DNA of 64,000 bases from Shinella sp. H4-D48 (GCF_022637395.1 NZ_CP093337.1:1162001-1226000); one strand, 5' to 3'; numbered from the stretch's first letter, positions 1-9,250 are shown. Translations and numbers: made by a program. Notes: generated by a model not told the origin, from the letters alone.

Positions 1-1400
1 GTTTCGTCCTGAAGCTTCAGGAGCAGTTTCAGGATGCCCTCGGCCACCAGCGGGTCGAGCGCCGAGGTCGGCTCGTCGCACAGGATGAGTTCCGGCTGCG
101 CGGCAAGCGCCCGGGCGATGGCGACGCGCTGCTTCTGGCCGCCGGACAGTTCGGCCGGGTAGCGGTCGGCGAAGCGGCCGCCCATTTCGATCTGTTCCAG
201 CAGTTCTTTCACCCGCTCCGTCTTCTTCGCGCCGCGCAGGCCGTAGTAGAAGGTGAGGGGGCGGCCGATGATGTCGCGCACCGTCTGGCGTGGATTCATC
301 GCCGTATCGGCCATCTGGTAGATCATCTGGATGCGGCGCAGCTGGTCGTTCGTGCGGCCTTTCAACGATTTGGGCAGCACAGTGCCCTCGAAGCTGATCG
401 TGCCGTCCTGCGGCGGCAGGAGGCCGGTGATGACACGGGCCAGCGTGGATTTGCCCGAACCGGACTCACCCACCACCGCCAGCGTCTGCCCCTTCGGCAG
501 GTGCAGCGAAACATTCTGCAACACCTTGAAGCCGTTGGAATAGCCGGCGGTGATGTTCTCGACCTTCAGCAGCGTATCCGTCTGGTCGGGCGCCTCGTCG
601 CGGGCGGTGCCGCGCACGTTGACGAGCGCGCGGGTATACTCTTCCTTCGGCGCCTCGATGATGTCCTTCACCGAGCCGTATTCCACCATCTTGCCATGCC
701 GGAGCACAAGGATGTCGTCCGTGATCTGGGCGACGACGGCAAGGTCGTGGGTGATGTAGAGGGCCGCGGTGTTGGTCTCCTCGATGGCATGCTTGATGGC
801 GGCGAGCACGTCGATCTGCGTCGTGACGTCCAGCGCGGTGGTCGGCTCGTCGAAGACGATGAGTTCCGGGTTGGGGCAGAGCGCCATGGCGGTCATGGCG
901 CGCTGCAGCTGACCGCCGGAGACCTGGTGCGGATACCGCTGGCCGAAGGTTTCCGGGTTCGGCAGGCCAAGGACCTTGAACAGGTAGAGCGCGCGTTTTT
1001 CCGCCTCTGCACGGTTCATGATGCCGTGTTTCAGCGAGGCCTCGATGACCTGTTCGCCGAGCCGGTGTGCGGGGTTGAAGGCGGCTGCGGCGGATTGCGC
1101 GACGTAGCAGACCTTGGCGCCGCGCACCTTGCGGATGCCCGACGGCGAGAGCTTGAGGAGGTCTTCGCCGTTAAGCTTGACCTCGCCTCCGGTGATACGC
1201 ACGCCGCCGCGTCCATAGGCGAGCGCGGTAAGCCCGATGGTCGACTTACCTGCACCGGATTCGCCGATCAGGCCGAGAACCTTGCCCTTCTCGACATCGA
1301 AGTTAATCCCCTCGACGAGCGTCACGGTCCGTGGTGCTTCACCCGGCGGGTAGCTGGTGGCCTCGATCTTGAGGTTTCTGACGGAAAGAAGATCAGGCAT
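1..1400 (-). CDS. Dpp-type ABC transporter, fused double ATP-binding protein (partial, C-terminus beyond window)
   Basis: This protein couples ATP hydrolysis to import by the two permeases encoded just upstream. Two nucleotide-binding domains lie in one chain, as in a DppD-DppF fusion. The first has a Walker [10 protein letters not shown] near residues 46-54, an LSGGQ-type signature (VSGGQLQRA) near 158 and Walker B ending FDEPTTALD near 180. The second has Walker [10 protein letters not shown] near 309, signature LSGGQKQRV near 414 and Walker [10 protein letters not shown] near 435. The start ATG overlaps the end of the upstream permease by 8 bases, so translation is probably coupled. The reading frame is still open at base 1, so the last residues are missing. 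It is the last visible gene of the minus-strand array. Substrate is inferred from the neighbouring carnitine genes, not from this protein. Confidence 0.9.
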   Translation of the reverse strand, partial: MPDLLSVRNLKIEATSYPPGEAPRTVTLVEGINFDVEKGKVLGLIGESGAGKSTIGLTALAYGRGGVRITGGEVKLNGEDLLKLSPSGIRKVRGAKVCYVAQSAAAAFNPAHRLGEQVIEASLKHGIMNRAEAEKRALYLFKVLGLPNPETFGQRYPHQVSGGQLQRAMTAMALCPNPELIVFDEPTTALDVTTQIDVLAAIKHAIEETNTAALYITHDLAVVAQITDDILVLRHGKMVEYGSVKDIIEAPKEEYTRALVNVRGTARDEAPDQTDTLLKVENITAGYSNGFKVLQNVSLHLPKGQTLAVVGESGSGKSTLARVITGLLPPQDGTISFEGTVLPKSLKGRTNDQLRRIQMIYQMADTAMNPRQTVRDIIGRPLTFYYGLRGAKKTERVKELLEQIEMGGRFADRYPAELSGGQKQRVAIARALAAQPELILCDEPTSALDPLVAEGILKLLLKLQDE

Positions 1401-2220
1401 CGCCACGCCCTCCCTTGAGGCTGGAGGTTCGTTTCATCAGCCAGTCGACGACGAGATTGACGCAGATGGCCAATCCCGCAATAGCCCCGCCCGGAATGAG
1501 GGCGGCGGAAATGCCGAAGATGATGCCGTCCTTGTTGTCCTTGACCATGCCGCCCCAGTCCGCCGCCGGCGGCTGGATGCCGAGGCCGAGGAAGGAGAGG
1601 GTGGACAGGAACAGGATCGAGAAGGCGAAGCGCAGGCCGAACTCAGCAAGCAGCGGCGACAGCGTGTTGGGCAGGATTTCCTTGAAGATGATCCAGCCGG
1701 TGCCTTCACCGCGCAGCCGCGCGGCCTCGACGAATTCCATGACCGCGACATCGAGCGCCACGGCCCGGCCGATGCGGTAGACGCGGGTCGAGTCCAGGAT
1801 CGCCATCACGAGGATGAGGATCCAGAGCTGCTGCGGCAGCACGGCCAGCACGACGAGGGCGAAGATGAGTGTGGGGATCGCCATCATCAGGTCGTTGAAG
1901 CGCGAGAAGATCTGGTCGATGAACCCGCCCGTTACAGCTGCGATGAACGACAGCAGCATGCCGAGCGAGAAGGACAGAACGGTCGCCGCCAGCGCCACGA
2001 AGATGGTGGTGCGGGCGCCGAAGATCAGACGCGAGAACAGGTCGCGCCCGAGATTGTCGGTTCCGAGCAGATACTGGCCGCCCATCGGCTCCCAGACGGA
2101 ACCGACGATCTGGCTTTCGCTGTAGGGCGCGATGAGGGGGGCGAACATGGCGCAAAACAGGGCGAGCACGATGCCCAGGATGCCGATCCATGCGCTGACG
2201 GGAATGGAGCTTAGTCTCAT
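1393..2220 (-). CDS. Dpp-type ABC transporter permease (DppC/OppC family)
   Basis: This 275-residue inner-membrane permease forms half of the transport channel of a peptide/opine-type importer. The N-terminal hydrophobic segment (residues about 10-32) is followed by the OppC-type periplasmic stretch ending GTDNLGRDLFSR, which is characteristic of the DppC/OppC subfamily. The cytoplasmic EAA loop that contacts the ATPase is seen at about 160-180 (EAARLRGEGTGWIIFKEILPN). Five to six membrane segments fit the family. It overlaps the preceding permease by 4 bases and the following ATPase by 8 bases, a tight operon arrangement. Substrate specificity normally comes from the binding protein encoded two genes upstream. 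Confidence 0.92.
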   Translation of the reverse strand: MRLSSIPVSAWIGILGIVLALFCAMFAPLIAPYSESQIVGSVWEPMGGQYLLGTDNLGRDLFSRLIFGARTTIFVALAATVLSFSLGMLLSFIAAVTGGFIDQIFSRFNDLMMAIPTLIFALVVLAVLPQQLWILILVMAILDSTRVYRIGRAVALDVAVMEFVEAARLRGEGTGWIIFKEILPNTLSPLLAEFGLRFAFSILFLSTLSFLGLGIQPPAADWGGMVKDNKDGIIFGISAALIPGGAIAGLAICVNLVVDWLMKRTSSLKGGRGDA

Positions 2221-3326
2221 CGCGGATGCCTCAATCTGGGGTTCGCTATGATGGCGAGGATATCGGCGAACATGTTGAGGAAAATGTAGAAGGCGGCGAA
2301 GATCAGGCCGCAGGCCTGCACGACCGGCATGTCACGCACCGTCACGGCGTCGACCATATACTGGCCCATGCCGGGATAGACGAACACCACTTCCACCACG
2401 ACGACGCCGACCACGAGATAGGCGAGGTTAAGCGCTATGACGTTGATGACGGGTGCCACGGCATTAGGCGCGGCATGCTTGGCGATGATGCGCAGGCTGG
2501 ACAGGCCCTTCAGTTCCGCCGTCTCGACATAGGCTGACGACATCACGTTGAGGATCGCCGCGCGTGTCATGCGCATCATGTGGGCAAGTACGACGAGGAC
2601 GAGCGTCGCCGTTGGCAGGGCGATGGCCGACAGCCTCTGGCCGAAGGTCATGGATTCATAGACCGTTGCAGGGAAGGTTGCGACACCCATCTGCACGGCG
2701 AAGAACAGGATCAGCAGGTATCCGACGAAGAATTCCGGCAGCGATATCGCCGCCAGCGAGACGACGTTGATGATCTTGTCGGGCAGCCGGTTTCGGTATT
2801 GCACCGCCAGCATGCCGAGCCCGACGGCGAGCGGCACCGATATGATGGCTGCGAAGAAGGCGAGGAACAGGGAATTGCCGAGGCGCTTGCCGATCTGCTC
2901 GCTTACAGAGTTTCGCGAGGCCCAGGAGGTGCCGAAATCGCCCTGCAGCGCGCCGCCAAGCCACTGGAAGTAGCGGGTGGTGGCGGACTGGTCGAGACCG
3001 AGTTCCTTGCGGATGTTCTCCACCGCCTGCGGCGTGGCGGATTGGCCGAGATAGGTCGTGGCGAAGTCGCCGGGCAAGGCTTCCACGCCCCCGAAGATCA
3101 TCAGGGACACGGCGAAGAGCAAGGCCACGCTGAGCGCGAGGCGTTGCGTGATCAGCGCCGCGAGCGGGCTGCTCTTGGCGAATTTCGCCCAGACGGAAGG
3201 CTTGGCTTCGACAAAAGGGGTTCCTGGGGACGCAACCGACCCGGCAGCGCCGGCAGACTGCGGGCTATCGCCCGCAGCCGCCGTTGCTGTCAGTTCCGGA
3301 CCGTGCGCCGGTCCGCCGCCGGTCAT
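2217..3326 (-). CDS. Dpp-type ABC transporter permease (DppB/OppB family)
   Basis: This is the partner permease of the importer. The DppB hallmark LPGDFATTYLGQSATPQAVENIRKEL lies after the first membrane segment, and the EAA loop (ETAELKGLSSLRIIAKHAAPN) is near residue 265. I chose the ATG at 3326: its A is also the last base of the preceding binding-protein stop (TGATG), which suggests translational coupling. An in-frame start 15 bases further upstream would lie inside that gene. The N-terminus is odd: about 45 residues rich in Ala, Gly, Ser and Pro precede the first membrane helix, an extension the family does not need. Its role is unknown. Confidence 0.9.
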   Translation of the reverse strand: MTGGGPAHGPELTATAAAGDSPQSAGAAGSVASPGTPFVEAKPSVWAKFAKSSPLAALITQRLALSVALLFAVSLMIFGGVEALPGDFATTYLGQSATPQAVENIRKELGLDQSATTRYFQWLGGALQGDFGTSWASRNSVSEQIGKRLGNSLFLAFFAAIISVPLAVGLGMLAVQYRNRLPDKIINVVSLAAISLPEFFVGYLLILFFAVQMGVATFPATVYESMTFGQRLSAIALPTATLVLVVLAHMMRMTRAAILNVMSSAYVETAELKGLSSLRIIAKHAAPNAVAPVINVIALNLAYLVVGVVVVEVVFVYPGMGQYMVDAVTVRDMPVVQACGLIFAAFYIFLNMFADILAIIANPRLRHPR

Positions 3327-4915
3327 CAGGCTTCGAGCCACACGCGGGTGGCGACATAGCCGTTCGACATGTCGTTGCCGATGTCGTGCACGTAGCCCTT
3401 CACGCTCTTGCTGGACGCGTTCACGAAGTCGTTGAACATCGGCAGGATCAGGCCACCTTCGTCACGCACCATCATGGCCATGGTGCGGTACATGTCCTTG
3501 CGCTTGGCCTCGTCGAGTTCCGAACGTGCCTCTAGCAGCAGCTTGTCGAAGTCTTCGCGCTGGAAGCGCGTGTCGTTCCAGTCGGCCGTCGAGAGATAGG
3601 CGGTGGAGTACATCTGGTCCTGGGTCGGGCGGCCGCCCCAGTAGGAGGTGGAGAAGGGCTGGACGTTCCAGACGTTCGACCAGTAGCCGTCGCCCGGCTC
3701 GCGCTTCACCTCGATATCGATGCCGGCCTTCTTGGCGCTCTCCTGGTAGAGGACCGCCGCATCGACGGCGCCGGGGAAGGCGACGTCGGAGGTGCGCAGC
3801 AGGACGGAGCCGCTGTGACCCGACTTCTTGTAGTGGAAGGCGGCCTTGTCCGGATCGTAGGCACGCTGTTCGATGCCTTCGGGGAAGAGGGCGTAGGTCT
3901 CGTTGATCGGGAAGTCGTTGCCAACCTTACCGTAACCGCCGAGCACCTTCTCCAGCATGGTCTCGCGATCCATCGCATACTTGAGAGCCATGCGTAGGTC
4001 GTTGTTGTCGAACGGCGCCGTGTTGCAATGCATGATAAACACGTAGTGGCCGCGGCCGGACGTGGAGAGGATGTCCACGGTCGGTGCGCGCTTCAGGAGG
4101 TCCACGGTCTTCGGGCTGACGCGGTTGATGTAATGGACCTGGCCGGAAGACAGTGCGGCGATACGGGCGGTGGCGTCGTTCATCGCGATCATTTCGATCG
4201 TGTCGACATAGCCACGGTCCTGGCGCCAGTCATCCTTGTTGCGCTCGAAGGTGGCGCGCACGCCCGCCTCGAAGTTCACGACCTTGTAGGGGCCGGTGCC
4301 GATCATGGCGTTCGGATCGTCCAGGCCGCCATTCGGCTGGATGATCAGGTGGTAATCGGTCAAAAGCAGCGGCAGGTCGGCATTGCCTTCCGACAGTACG
4401 AGCACGAGCTTGTCGCCGTCGGCCTTGATTTCCTTGATCGACTTCATGACGCCGAGCGCGCCCGACTCCGATTTCTCATCGGTGTGGCGCTGCAGGGTCT
4501 TGATGACGTCGTCGACGGTCAGTTCCTTACCGTCATGGAACTTCACGCCCTTGCGGATGGTAAAGGTCCAGGTGGCAGCGTCTGCGGACGGCTCCCAGGA
4601 TTCGGCCAGCGCGGGAACGGGCTGGCCGGTCAGCGGCTCGGATTCGACGAGCATGTCGCCCCAGTTGCGACCGACGACGAACATGAACTGCGACAGCGCC
4701 TTGGCGGGATCCTTCGAGTCGGTGGCGGCTGCGCCTTCCAGGCCGAGCTTCAGGTTGCCGCCGCGCTTGGGCTCCTGCGCGCGGGCTGCGGTGTCGAACA
4801 TGGTGCCGGCGGCGGCGAGCGTGATGCCGAAGGCAGCTGTGCGGCCCAGGAACTCGCGGCGGTTCATCTTGCCGAGCGAGACCTGGCTCGTGAGGTATTT
4901 GGTGTAATCAGTCAT
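3326..4915 (-). CDS. Dpp-type ABC transporter substrate-binding protein, Tat-exported
   Basis: This 529-residue periplasmic binding protein of the DppA/OppA family (solute-binding family 5) delivers substrate to the two permeases downstream. The N-terminus carries a twin-arginine signal (NRREFLGRTAAFGITLAAAG at about residues 18-37) with an Ala-x-Ala cleavage region ending AARAQE. The mature part shows the family pattern WTFTIRKGVKFHDGKELTVDDV, found in dipeptide, opine and nickel binders. It is the first transporter gene and has its own 280-base upstream region after the CaiD-like gene, so it may have a separate promoter. All upstream genes on this strand handle carnitine-type substrates, so a betaine ligand is a reasonable inference, although this family more often binds peptides. 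Confidence 0.9.
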   Translation of the reverse strand: MTDYTKYLTSQVSLGKMNRREFLGRTAAFGITLAAAGTMFDTAARAQEPKRGGNLKLGLEGAAATDSKDPAKALSQFMFVVGRNWGDMLVESEPLTGQPVPALAESWEPSADAATWTFTIRKGVKFHDGKELTVDDVIKTLQRHTDEKSESGALGVMKSIKEIKADGDKLVLVLSEGNADLPLLLTDYHLIIQPNGGLDDPNAMIGTGPYKVVNFEAGVRATFERNKDDWRQDRGYVDTIEMIAMNDATARIAALSSGQVHYINRVSPKTVDLLKRAPTVDILSTSGRGHYVFIMHCNTAPFDNNDLRMALKYAMDRETMLEKVLGGYGKVGNDFPINETYALFPEGIEQRAYDPDKAAFHYKKSGHSGSVLLRTSDVAFPGAVDAAVLYQESAKKAGIDIEVKREPGDGYWSNVWNVQPFSTSYWGGRPTQDQMYSTAYLSTADWNDTRFQREDFDKLLLEARSELDEAKRKDMYRTMAMMVRDEGGLILPMFNDFVNASSKSVKGYVHDIGNDMSNGYVATRVWLEA

Positions 4916-5160
4916 TCCCCTGTTCCCTTTGCTGTGCTCTTGCGGGCGAGCATTTGTCGTTGTGATTGGCAGAATTTCTGTTTTTGGCTTTTAAATCAAC
5001 CGTGCAGGCCGGTTTTTATCCCGGTGCGGGCGCATTCGGCGGTTTCGCGAAAACCTGATTTCTTTACCGCGAAGCGGATCCTCCTTTTGCAAATTTCGAT
5101 GCCTGATGCATGGTGGGCATGAAAAATTTCTTAATTCTTTTCAAATGTTTATGCTTTTCG

Positions 5161-5192
5161 CAGTGGCTGGCCCGCATTGGGGCCGGCCACTG
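5161..5192 (-). terminator. Stem-loop after the CaiD-like gene
   Basis: A GC-rich inverted repeat (CAGTGGC ... GCCACTG, with an inner GGCCC/GGGCC pairing) starts 6 bases after the CaiD-like stop codon. No clear T-run follows on the minus strand, so it may act as a weak terminator or an mRNA-stabilising hairpin between the enzyme genes and the transporter genes. Confidence 0.45.
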
Positions 5193-5198
5193 ATTTTC

Positions 5199-5981
5199 TC
5201 ATCGTCCCTTCCAGACGGGGTCGCGCTTTTCGGAAAAGGCGCGTGCGCCCTCAAGCTGGTCCTCGCTGGAGTAGAGAATATCGACTGTGCGGAACTGCCG
5301 TTTGGTGATCCTGTTCATCGTCGTCTGGAAGGTTTCACCCTCCGCGGCGCGCACCACTTCCTTGATGGCGGCGTAGACGAGCGGCGGGCCGCTTTCGAGC
5401 AGGCGGGCGAGCTCCCAGGCCCGGTCCATCAGCTTGTCGGCGGGAAGGACCTCGTTGACGAAACCCCACCGGTGGGCCTCCTGCACATCGAGCCAGCGGC
5501 CCGTCAGGAGCATGTCCATCGCGATGTGATAGGGGATGCGCTTGGGCAGCTTGATCGAGGCCGCATCGGCCACCGTTCCCGAGCGGATTTCCGGCAGCGC
5601 GAAGGTGGCGTGCTCGGCCGCGAGGATCAAATCTGTGGAAAGCGCAATTTCGAGGCCGCCGCCGCAGCATATCCCGTTCACGGCGCAGATGATCGGCTTG
5701 TTGAGGTCGCGCAGTTCCTGCATGCCGCCGAATCCGCCGATGCCGTAATCGCCATCGACCGCGTCGCCCGCGGCCGCCGCCTTCAAATCCCATCCCGGAC
5801 AGAAGAATTTCTCCCCCGCACCGGTGATGATGGCGACGCGCAGGCTGTCGTCGTCGCGGAAATTCGCGAAGATTTCGCCCATGATGCGGCTGGTCACAAG
5901 GTCGATTGCGTTCGCTTTGGGGCGATCGATGGTTACTTCAAGGATGCCGCCTTCGCGGCGTTGCAGGATCGGTCCGGTCAT
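5199..5981 (-). CDS. CaiD-like enoyl-CoA hydratase (crotonobetainyl-CoA hydratase)
   Basis: This 260-residue crotonase-fold enzyme closely resembles E. coli CaiD, which hydrates crotonobetainyl-CoA to carnitinyl-CoA. Shared stretches include SILE/GILEVTIDRPKANAID near the start, RVAIITGAGEKFF, GWDLKAAA and the C-terminal EKRDPVWKGR. The oxyanion-hole region reads NGICCGGGLEIALSTDLI (about 105-122), and a general acid/base Glu is expected near ALPEIRSG. The start overlaps the acyl-CoA synthetase stop by 4 bases (ATGA), so the two are probably co-translated. Its neighbours (carnitine dehydrogenase, acyl-CoA dehydrogenase, acyl-CoA ligase) fit conversion of gamma-butyrobetaine or crotonobetaine to carnitine. 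A role for another short-chain enoyl-CoA is less likely. Confidence 0.85.
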   Translation of the reverse strand: MTGPILQRREGGILEVTIDRPKANAIDLVTSRIMGEIFANFRDDDSLRVAIITGAGEKFFCPGWDLKAAAAGDAVDGDYGIGGFGGMQELRDLNKPIICAVNGICCGGGLEIALSTDLILAAEHATFALPEIRSGTVADAASIKLPKRIPYHIAMDMLLTGRWLDVQEAHRWGFVNEVLPADKLMDRAWELARLLESGPPLVYAAIKEVVRAAEGETFQTTMNRITKRQFRTVDILYSSEDQLEGARAFSEKRDPVWKGR

Positions 5982-8038
5982 GGGTTCTCCCTCAGACGGA
6001 TCAGTGCGTCGGCTGCGACGACACCGTCGCCAGCAGGCAGCACCATTATAGGATTAACGTCCAGTTCTTCGATTATTGAAGCGTTTGAAACGACATAGGA
6101 TGCCGCTGATGCGACGGCGGCCACAAGTGCGTCGAAATCCCCCTTCGGGCCGCCGCGATAGCCATCGAGAAGCCTTGCAACCCTGAGGCGGGCGATGGCT
6201 TCGCGGATCGCCTTTTCGTCGGTTGGCAGGGTCAGGATGGCCGAATCCTCGAGCAGCTCGACGAGGATGCCGCCGGCGCCGATGGTAAGAACCGGTCCGG
6301 CGACGGGATCGCGCATGGCGCCGACGATGAGTTCGGCGATGGGCTTGCCGACCATCTTTTCCACGAGGAAACCGGAGGCGACGCCGGCCATGCTCTCAGC
6401 AGCCTGCATGACGGCCTCGCGGCTTTGCAGGTTGAGCTTCACCGCGCCGGCTTCGGTCTTGTGGGCCACGCCGAGCCCCTTGAGCACGACGGGGAAGCCG
6501 AGCGTTTCGGCTGCGTCGGCGGCGGCTTGCGGCGTTTGGGCGGTCAGGCCCTTCGGCACGGTCAGGCCATGGGCGGCGAGCGCCCGCTTGGCCTCATGTT
6601 CGGTGAGCGTGACGGCTTCGCCTTCACCGGCGGCACTCTTGAGGAGCGGGGCCGATTGTGGCCGGGCCCAGGCCTCGCCGATGCCGGCGGCTGCGTCGGC
6701 GGCGGCAAGCGCCTCCTCGATACCGTAGAAGGGAACGACACCGTTCTGCATCAGCATTTCGGCGGTCGCCTCCGGCATGTTTTCACCCATGGAGGCGACG
6801 ATGCCGGCATTGGCCCCGGTCGCCTTCGACGCATCGATGACGGCGTGGCAGGTGGTGGTCCAGTCCTCAGCATCGCAGCGGTCGAGGCGGGGGAAATCGA
6901 GCACGATGAGGTTCAGGGCGTAGCCGCCCTGCATCATGGTGGTGAAGGCCGCCGTCTGCTTCTCGCGGTTGCCCCAGACGAAGGTGTGGTAATCGAGCGG
7001 ATTGGAGATCGTCACCATCTGGCCGAGCGTCTCGCGCAGCGGCTGGCGCTGGAAGTCCTTGAGCGCACGGTAGTTCACCTTGCGCTTTACCCCGGCATCC
7101 GCCATCAGCGAGGCCTCGCCGCCCGAGCAGGACATTGAGGAGATGTCATGGCTGGGCAAGGGGCCGGCGATGTGCAGCAGTTTCAACGTTTCCAGCAATT
7201 CCGGCAGCGTTTCCACGCGGCCGATGCCGAGGCGGGCCAGCAGCGCGGAAGAGACCGCGTCGTTGCCGGCCAGCGATGCCGTGTGCGAGACCGTCGCGAG
7301 CTGCGCCTGCTCCGATTTGCCGACCTTCAGTGTTACCACCGGTTTGTTCAGTTCACGCGAACGAAGCGCCAGGCGTTCCAGCGATTCGAGACTGTCGAAG
7401 CCTTCGATATGCAGGCCGACGGCGGTGACGCGCGGGTCTTCCAGCACGGCGCAGGCGAGGTCGGCGAGACCAGTCTGCGCCTGATTGCCGGCCGTCAGGA
7501 TATAGGCGAGCGGCAGGCCGCGTTGCTGCATGGAGATGTTGCAGGCGATGTTGGACGACTGCGTGAGGACGGCCACGCCCTTGTCGATGCGCAGCATGCC
7601 GTGCTGGTCGGGCCAGAGCAGGGCGCCGTCGAGCATGTTGATGAAGCCGTAGCAGTTCGGCCCGAGGATCGGCATGTCGCCGGCGGCCTCCACCAGGGCC
7701 GTCTGCAGGTCGTCGCCATCGGCGAGTTCGCTGACGGCCTCGCGGAAACCCGAGGCGTAGCACACGGCGCCGCCGGCGCCGCGTGCGGCGAGGTCACGGA
7801 TGATACCGATAGTCAGCTCGCGGTTGACGCCGACGAAGGAGGCATCCGGCGCGCCGGGCAGCTCCGAAACCGACCGGTAGCATTTGCGGCCGAGGATTTC
7901 GTCCTCACGCGGATGCACCGGCCAGATCTCCCCGGAAAAGCCCATCTTGTCGCACTGGAAGATGACGCGCCGCGCCTCCTTGCCGCCGAAAACGGCGATG
8001 GATTTGGGCCGGATCAGACGGTCGAGGGAACGGGTCAT
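5978..8038 (-). CDS. NDP-forming acyl-CoA synthetase (predicted gamma-butyrobetaine/crotonobetaine-CoA ligase)
   Basis: This 686-residue protein has the fused architecture of NDP-forming acetate/acyl-CoA ligases: a CoA-binding Rossmann domain (about 1-130), succinyl-CoA-ligase-like domains (about 140-440) and a C-terminal ATP-grasp domain (about 470-680). The phospho-histidine sits in VSHTASLAG near residue 250, and the ATP-grasp region shows VLKGLGVAHKTEAGAV. The family activates carboxylic acids to CoA thioesters with ATP and releases ADP. It lies 6 bases after the acyl-CoA dehydrogenase gene and overlaps the CaiD-like gene by 4 bases, so it probably activates the substrate that those enzymes then oxidise and hydrate. 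E. coli uses an unrelated AMP-forming ligase (CaiC) for this step. The substrate assignment is inference from context. Confidence 0.82.
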   Translation of the reverse strand: MTRSLDRLIRPKSIAVFGGKEARRVIFQCDKMGFSGEIWPVHPREDEILGRKCYRSVSELPGAPDASFVGVNRELTIGIIRDLAARGAGGAVCYASGFREAVSELADGDDLQTALVEAAGDMPILGPNCYGFINMLDGALLWPDQHGMLRIDKGVAVLTQSSNIACNISMQQRGLPLAYILTAGNQAQTGLADLACAVLEDPRVTAVGLHIEGFDSLESLERLALRSRELNKPVVTLKVGKSEQAQLATVSHTASLAGNDAVSSALLARLGIGRVETLPELLETLKLLHIAGPLPSHDISSMSCSGGEASLMADAGVKRKVNYRALKDFQRQPLRETLGQMVTISNPLDYHTFVWGNREKQTAAFTTMMQGGYALNLIVLDFPRLDRCDAEDWTTTCHAVIDASKATGANAGIVASMGENMPEATAEMLMQNGVVPFYGIEEALAAADAAAGIGEAWARPQSAPLLKSAAGEGEAVTLTEHEAKRALAAHGLTVPKGLTAQTPQAAADAAETLGFPVVLKGLGVAHKTEAGAVKLNLQSREAVMQAAESMAGVASGFLVEKMVGKPIAELIVGAMRDPVAGPVLTIGAGGILVELLEDSAILTLPTDEKAIREAIARLRVARLLDGYRGGPKGDFDALVAAVASAASYVVSNASIIEELDVNPIMVLPAGDGVVAADALIRLRENP

Positions 8039-8044
8039 CTATGA

Positions 8045-9205
8045 CTACGCTCCCAGTGGCCGCAGCAGGTCGCGGCTGATGATGTGGCGCTGGATTTCCG
8101 ATGTGCCGTCCCAGATGCGCTCCACGCGGGCATCGCGCCAGAATCGGGCGAGCGGCAGGTCGTCCATCAGGCCCATGCCGCCGAAGATCTGGATCGCCTC
8201 GTCGGTGACGCGGGCGAGCATTTCCGTGGCATAGACCTTGGCCGAGGCGATTTCGCGGTTCGACGGCAGGCCCTGATCGAGTCGCCAGGCGGCCGAGAGC
8301 GTCAGCAGGTCGGCGGCATCGATTTCGGTGATCATGTCGGCCAGCTTGAAGGACACACCCTGGTTCGCACCGATCGGCTTGCCGAACTGTTTGCGCTCGG
8401 CGGCGTAGTTGAGCGCGTAGTCGAAGGCGCGGCGGGCGCGGCCGACGGATGTCGCGGCGACCGTCAGGCGCGTCGCATAGAGCCAGTCGTTGGCGATGTC
8501 GAAGCCCTTGTGCACCTCACCGAGGATCTGGGAGGAGGGCAGGCGGCATTCGTCGAAATTCAGGATGCAGTTCTTGTAGCCACGGTGCGAAACCGAATTG
8601 TAGCCCTCGCGGATTTCGAATCCGGGCGTGCCGCGATCGACGAGGAAGCAGGTGATGAGCTTCTTCTTGCCGCGCGGCGTGTCCTCTTCGCCCGTCGCGA
8701 TGAAGACGATGACGAAATCGGCGATATTGGCGTGGCTGATGAAGTGCTTGGTGCCGTTGACGACCCAGTCGTCGCCGTCCTTGCGGGCAAAGCATTTCAT
8801 GCCGCGCACGTCGGAGCCGGCATCGGGCTCGGTCATGGCGAGCGCGTCGAACTTCTCGCCGCTGACAGCCGGCAAAAGGTATTTCTCACGCTGCTCGCCT
8901 TCGCAGGCCATCAGGATGCCCGAGGGACGGCCGAAGAAAACGGTGAGCGCCATGGAGCCGCGGCCAAGCTCGCGCTCGACCAGCGTGAAGGACGTATGAT
9001 CGAGACCCGCGCCGCCGACCTCTTCGGGGAAGTTGCAGCCGAAGAAGCCGATGTCCTTGCACTTGCGCGCGATCTCCTGGCCGAGCTCCGGCGGCACATG
9101 ACCGGTACGCTCGACCTCGTTTTCATGCGGATAGATTTCCGTTTCGACAAACAGGCGAACCGTGTCCACGATCATCTGCTGTTCGTCGGTAAGTGCGAAG
9201 TTCAT
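8045..9205 (-). CDS. Acyl-CoA dehydrogenase (predicted gamma-butyrobetainyl-CoA dehydrogenase)
   Basis: This 386-residue FAD enzyme oxidises an acyl-CoA at the alpha-beta bond and passes electrons to an electron-transfer flavoprotein. Family signatures are MTEPDAGSDVRGM near residue 130 and the C-terminal RIWDGTSEIQRH near residue 365. The usual catalytic glutamate of the C-terminal motif (Y/W-E-G-T) is an aspartate here, a conservative change. In context it would turn gamma-butyrobetainyl-CoA into crotonobetainyl-CoA, the substrate of the CaiD-like hydratase. The leader carries a 17-base sequence, including the ribosome-binding site, that is also found before the beta-keto acid cleavage gene. 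A 120-base palindromic repeat separates it from the carnitine dehydrogenase gene upstream. Confidence 0.85.
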   Translation of the reverse strand: MNFALTDEQQMIVDTVRLFVETEIYPHENEVERTGHVPPELGQEIARKCKDIGFFGCNFPEEVGGAGLDHTSFTLVERELGRGSMALTVFFGRPSGILMACEGEQREKYLLPAVSGEKFDALAMTEPDAGSDVRGMKCFARKDGDDWVVNGTKHFISHANIADFVIVFIATGEEDTPRGKKKLITCFLVDRGTPGFEIREGYNSVSHRGYKNCILNFDECRLPSSQILGEVHKGFDIANDWLYATRLTVAATSVGRARRAFDYALNYAAERKQFGKPIGANQGVSFKLADMITEIDAADLLTLSAAWRLDQGLPSNREIASAKVYATEMLARVTDEAIQIFGGMGLMDDLPLARFWRDARVERIWDGTSEIQRHIISRDLLRPLGA

Positions 9206-9211
9206 TGCAGT

Positions 9212-9228
9212 GTTCTCCCAGTATTCTC
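9212..9228 (-). promoter_or_regulatory. 17-base leader motif with ribosome-binding site, copy 1
   Basis: The minus strand reads GAGAATACTGGGAGAAC directly upstream of the acyl-CoA dehydrogenase start. An identical 17-mer lies upstream of the beta-keto acid cleavage gene at 12005-12021. It contains the Shine-Dalgarno GGGAG; the bases before it have no obvious function. Confidence 0.6.
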
Positions 9229-9250
9229 TTTACTGGAGGTGCGTTTGGTC

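Noticed and set aside
1357-2214. Long plus-strand open frames opposite the transporter and enzyme genes (for example here, at 4028-5122, 9193-11910 and 25626-27920).
   Set aside because: They are antisense to genes with clear family motifs, have compositions typical of GC-rich shadow frames and no family resemblance.
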